A DNA stretch of 15,745 nucleotides from positions 1-15,745 of the forward strand of contig JAQBPL010000017.1 in the NCBI GenBank assembly GCA_028287545.1. The letters run 5' to 3'. Shown piece by piece: positions 14,240 through 15,745 of this stretch. Source of the DNA: Vulcanimicrobiota bacterium (GTDB taxonomy: Bacteria > Eremiobacterota > Eremiobacteria > Baltobacterales > Baltobacteraceae). The notes beneath the pieces were generated by a model that saw nothing but the letters and a program-made list of their open reading frames with translations, was not told the DNA's origin and ran no database searches. The position numbers were made by a program, and so were the translations under genes. Numbering within the stretch: the first letter of the stretch is position 1; every line of letters begins with the position of its first letter.

Positions 14240-15088
14240 CTACAACGCGTTCAGAAACTCCAAGAGGCGCGCCGGAGCCGTCGCTTCGGTCTGATCGGCG
14301 ACGGGTGCGTCCCAGTATTGTGCGCGCGGCAAACATTCTTCGAGGTACCGCGCGGCGGACGTGGCGTGCGAGGCGTCGCGACCGGGCACGACGAGCGCCG
14401 GGACGTCGAGCCGCAGCAGGTCCTCGGGCTCCGCGCCGGGGGCCGTGTCGCGATCGAAGAGCGTGCGGCCCATGACGGTGACGATCAGCTTGTACGTGTC
14501 GATGGATTGCCGCGCGTACGCGTCCGCGAACTCGGCATCGCGCTTGAGCACCGAGGCCCACGGACCGCCGCGCGGATCGGCGCCGAACGCTTTGCCTTCC
14601 GTGCCGACGAGCTCGACGACCGCCGCGAGGCCGTTGCGCTGCACGAAGGCGAGGTGCTCGGCGAACCGCAGCTGACTATTTATGCGGTATTTGGGGCCGC
14701 CGACGGGCCAATACAGGATCAGACTGCGGGCGGCATGCGGGTAGGTCGTCGCGAACGCGATCGCCGCACTCACGCCCATGCAGGCGCCCATGACGTGCGC
14801 GCGTTCGATCTGCAGATGATCGAGCAGACCTTTGCCCTGTACCGCGTAGTCCGTCCACGCCACGCGCTCGACGCGTCCGCCGGACTGCCCTGCTTCGCGC
14901 CGGTCGAAGAGGATGCAGCTGTAGTGCTTCGGGAGGTGATCGAGCAGGTTGATCGTGGCGTACACGCCTTGCGTGCGCCACTTTTCGAGCGCGGCGTCAA
15001 AACCGCCGGGAGCGTACATCAACAGCGGCGGCCCCGAGCCGATCACCTCGTACCGGGTTTGGATCCCGTCGACGATCGCGGTCGGCAC
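14240..15088 (-). CDS. Alpha/beta-hydrolase-fold protein with cysteine nucleophile
   Basis: 282-aa alpha/beta hydrolase. An oxyanion-region GG lies in LLMYAPGGFD (about residues 22-31), FDRREAGQS (61-69) matches the conserved turn, and the nucleophile elbow is G101-A-C103-M-G105, with Cys where most members have Ser. Asp238 and His241 occur together in GRDASH. The C-terminal segment that usually carries the catalytic His reads PVADQTEATAP, without His. It may act on an activated ester or lactone, as Cys-type dienelactone hydrolase does, or use an unusual triad; the substrate is unknown. The GTG start lies 6 nt after the LigJ stop and AAAGGG overlaps that stop region, so the two genes are coupled. 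Confidence 0.88.
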   Translation of the reverse strand: MPTAIVDGIQTRYEVIGSGPPLLMYAPGGFDAALEKWRTQGVYATINLLDHLPKHYSCILFDRREAGQSGGRVERVAWTDYAVQGKGLLDHLQIERAHVMGACMGVSAAIAFATTYPHAARSLILYWPVGGPKYRINSQLRFAEHLAFVQRNGLAAVVELVGTEGKAFGADPRGGPWASVLKRDAEFADAYARQSIDTYKLIVTVMGRTLFDRDTAPGAEPEDLLRLDVPALVVPGRDASHATSAARYLEECLPRAQYWDAPVADQTEATAPARLLEFLNAL

Positions 15089-15094
15089 GTCCGG

Positions 15095-15745
15095 CTACCC
15101 TTTGCCCGCCGCGGCGTGAGCCTGCAGCCGCGGATAGACGCGCCGCGCGTTTCCTTCGAACAGTTTTCGTTTGTCGTCCGGCGTGAGCGACGCGACGTTC
15201 TCGACGTAGCGCTTCGTGTCGTCGAAATAACGGCCGGTCTTCGGGTCCACGCCTTTCACCGCGCCGAGCATCTCGGAGGCGAAGAGGATGTTGTCGAGCG
15301 GGACCACGCTGGTCAAAAGATCGATGCCCGGCTGATGGTAAACGCAGGTGTCGAAGAAGATGTTCTCGGCGAGGATCTCGTCGAGCTCGGGACGGCCGTT
15401 CTGCAGCGCGATCCCGCGAAAACGGCCCCAGTGGAACGGCGCCGCGCCGCCGCCGTGCGGAATGATCAGCCGAAGCGTGGGGAACTCTTTGAAGAGATCC
15501 GACATGATAAGCTGCATGAACGCCATCGTGTCGGCGTTGAGGTAGTACGAACCGGTCGTGTGCATCGCGGGATTGCAGCTTCCGCTGACATGGATCATCG
15601 CCGGCACGTCCAGCTCGACCAGCTTCTCGTACACCGGATACCACCAGCGATCGGTCAGCGGCGGCGCGTTGAAGTAGCCGCCCGAGGGGTCCGGATTGAG
15701 GTTGCAGCCGACGAAGCCGAGCTCGTTGACGCAGCGCTCGAGCTC
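15095..15745 (-). CDS. ligJ: 4-oxalomesaconate hydratase LigJ (amidohydrolase family), N-terminus beyond window
   Basis: The last 216 residues of a LigJ-type protein, which hydrates 4-oxalomesaconate to 4-carboxy-4-hydroxy-2-oxoadipate in the protocatechuate/gallate 4,5-cleavage pathway. Long blocks match my memory of Sphingobium LigJ: NLNPDPSGG, PPLTDRWWYPVYEK, VPAMIHVSGSCN, HTTGSYYLNADT, PHGGGAAPFHWGRFRG, FFDTCVYHQPGIDLL, and FASEMLGAVKGVDP with DDTKRY. His in MIHVS and PHGGG and Glu in FASEM are likely metal-site or catalytic residues. Roughly 125 N-terminal residues, with the usual HxH metal motif, would lie beyond 15745. It is the most upstream gene seen in the minus-strand cluster, so the rest of the pathway may lie beyond it. 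Confidence 0.9.
   Translation of the reverse strand, partial: ELERCVNELGFVGCNLNPDPSGGYFNAPPLTDRWWYPVYEKLVELDVPAMIHVSGSCNPAMHTTGSYYLNADTMAFMQLIMSDLFKEFPTLRLIIPHGGGAAPFHWGRFRGIALQNGRPELDEILAENIFFDTCVYHQPGIDLLTSVVPLDNILFASEMLGAVKGVDPKTGRYFDDTKRYVENVASLTPDDKRKLFEGNARRVYPRLQAHAAAGKG

Noticed and set aside
14190..14561. N-terminal extension of the zinc dehydrogenase into the hydrolase gene
   Set aside because: It is an Arg-rich translation antisense-phase to a real gene; the GTG at 14189 has a good GGAG site and the MDR N-terminus.
1..15745. CRISPR arrays, tRNA/rRNA genes, insertion sequences, toxin-antitoxin or phage genes
   Set aside because: No direct-repeat arrays, tRNA-like folds, transposase motifs or phage proteins were seen on either strand by reading.

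Overview
The window is a gene-dense, high-GC stretch of bacterial chromosome with strong G/C bias at third codon positions, many GTG/TTG starts and almost no intergenic space. A lipoprotein-type membrane-fusion protein paired with a full-length RND pump implies a diderm (Gram-negative-type) cell. Protein style and gene mix would suit an environmental phylum such as Candidatus Eremiobacterota (WPS-2), but that placement is an impression from reading and is low confidence. I see no tRNA, rRNA, CRISPR, insertion sequence or prophage gene.

Region 1 (1-8261) is a TetR-controlled efflux and reductase module. A short-chain dehydrogenase (minus strand, cut by the window start) and a TetR regulator are divergent across an 89-bp region holding two near-consensus promoters. 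Both promoters place transcription start at or next to the start codon, so both mRNAs look leaderless. A perfect 13-bp palindrome lies inside the SDR promoter, and an almost identical copy lies just upstream of the next operon, so one regulator probably controls both. That operon has five genes whose ends all overlap by 1-4 bp: lipoprotein membrane-fusion protein, RND permease, an unrecognised 166-aa protein with a C-terminal membrane segment, a second SDR, and a TetA-like MFS exporter. No outer-membrane channel gene is present.

Region 2 (8262-10549) holds unlinked single genes: an unrecognised secreted beta-rich protein with four cysteines, a YbhB/YbcL (PEBP) family protein, and a FadR-type GntR regulator that converges on region 3.

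Region 3 (10546-15745, all minus strand) looks like part of an aromatic-acid catabolic cluster. In transcription order it encodes LigJ (4-oxalomesaconate hydratase of the protocatechuate 4,5-cleavage pathway, N-terminus beyond the window), an alpha/beta-hydrolase-fold protein with a cysteine at the nucleophile position, a zinc-dependent dehydrogenase, a Rieske oxygenase resembling phthalate 4,5-dioxygenase, a class II aldolase/adducin-family protein (possibly a dihydroxyphthalate decarboxylase or aldolase), and a GlcG/HbpS-family protein. The likely reading is ring hydroxylation, rearomatisation or decarboxylation to a catechol acid, and 4,5-type ring cleavage ending in pyruvate and oxaloacetate. 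The ring-cleavage dioxygenase, the Rieske reductase and the remaining lower-pathway genes are not in this window. The adjacent GntR protein is a natural candidate regulator.
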